64,000 bases of DNA from Antennarius striatus. Its lineage: Eukaryota; Chordata; Actinopteri; Lophiiformes; Antennariidae. The first letter of the stretch is position 1, and every line of letters begins with the position of its first letter. Positions 63,841-64,000 of this stretch are shown here, piece after piece. Under the pieces are notes generated by a model. That model was given only the letters and a program-made list of their open reading frames with translations, was not told where the DNA came from and did not search any database. Made by a program: the position numbers and the translations under genes. The stretch is from positions 5,679,501-5,743,500 of the forward strand of contig NC_090795.1 in NCBI RefSeq assembly GCF_040054535.1, read 5' to 3'.

Positions 63841-64000
63841 TATTTAAGAGGCAGGAGTATGAGAGCAGCTTCTTGGCACATCGCTTGAGGGGAAGAATCG
63901 ATACGAGCTCCCGCTACCCCACCCTCAGCCGCCCAAAGAAACCACAGGCTGTCCGAACAGAGGTCGACACATGTGGCCATGGGACACGGCAGACTGGACA
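63841..64000 (+). promoter_or_regulatory. possible promoter and 5' end of a gene leaving the window
   Basis: TATTTAAG at 63841 is followed by a GC-richer stretch and ATGs at 63971 and 63979; the second has good context (GCC before, G after). The readable peptides (MWPWDTADWT or MGHGRLD) are too short to identify. Speculative. Confidence 0.25.

Noticed and set aside
41000-64000. Search for slc9a9 exons (the neighbour of CHST2 in human)
   Set aside because: No open frame shows Na+/H+ exchanger transmembrane motifs with splice borders; small exons cannot be fully excluded by eye.

Overview
The window is vertebrate nuclear DNA, and the gene set, compact introns and repeats point to a ray-finned (teleost) fish. 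Intron-split genes are easily matched to tetrapod orthologues. Interspersed repeats are RTE-type and L2/Maui-like LINE fragments of the kinds common in fish, plus (CA)n, (TG)n and (GGAT)n arrays. I would guess a percomorph, but the species cannot be fixed from this sequence. Family names and comparisons with human proteins come from memory, not from a search; splice sites were assigned by eye and tested by reading-frame continuity.

Left part (1-15.5 kb): the last eight coding exons of acad11 run on the + strand to a stop at 5925. The single-coding-exon chemokine-scavenger receptor gene ackr4 lies antisense inside an acad11 intron. acad11 meets u2surp (- strand, 26 coding exons, 14469 down to 6444) tail to tail. 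About 1 kb of head-to-head intergenic DNA then separates u2surp from pcolce2.

Middle part (15.5-36 kb): pcolce2 (+, nine exons, 15503-22111) and trpc1 (-, 13 coding exons, 35711 down to 23921) converge. Their poly(A) signals lie about 0.7 kb apart. trpc1 keeps the 102-bp frame-neutral exon matching the human alternatively spliced exon. One of its introns carries a 5'-truncated RTE LINE.

Right part (36-64 kb): a 3.9-kb divergent promoter region leads to chst2 (+, uninterrupted ORF, 39579-40976, with a possible upstream start). From about 43 kb to the window end I find no protein-coding gene. This desert holds microsatellites, LINE remnants (46.7, 49.1-49.7 and 60.6 kb) and a decayed hAT-like DNA transposon (about 60.95-62.27 kb) whose ends are dense in a short GRGAYGCA motif. 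The last 160 bases may be a promoter and 5' end of a gene leaving the window.

The genes do not form a pathway. They are a conserved syntenic block (human 3q22-q23) covering fatty-acid oxidation (acad11), chemokine scavenging (ackr4), pre-mRNA splicing (u2surp), procollagen processing (pcolce2), cation channel function (trpc1) and glycan sulfation (chst2). Compared with the human order as I recall it, chst2 sits beside trpc1 rather than u2surp, paqr9 is not between u2surp and pcolce2, and acad11/ackr4 is joined directly to u2surp. No previously undescribed protein system is evident; the most unusual items are structural.
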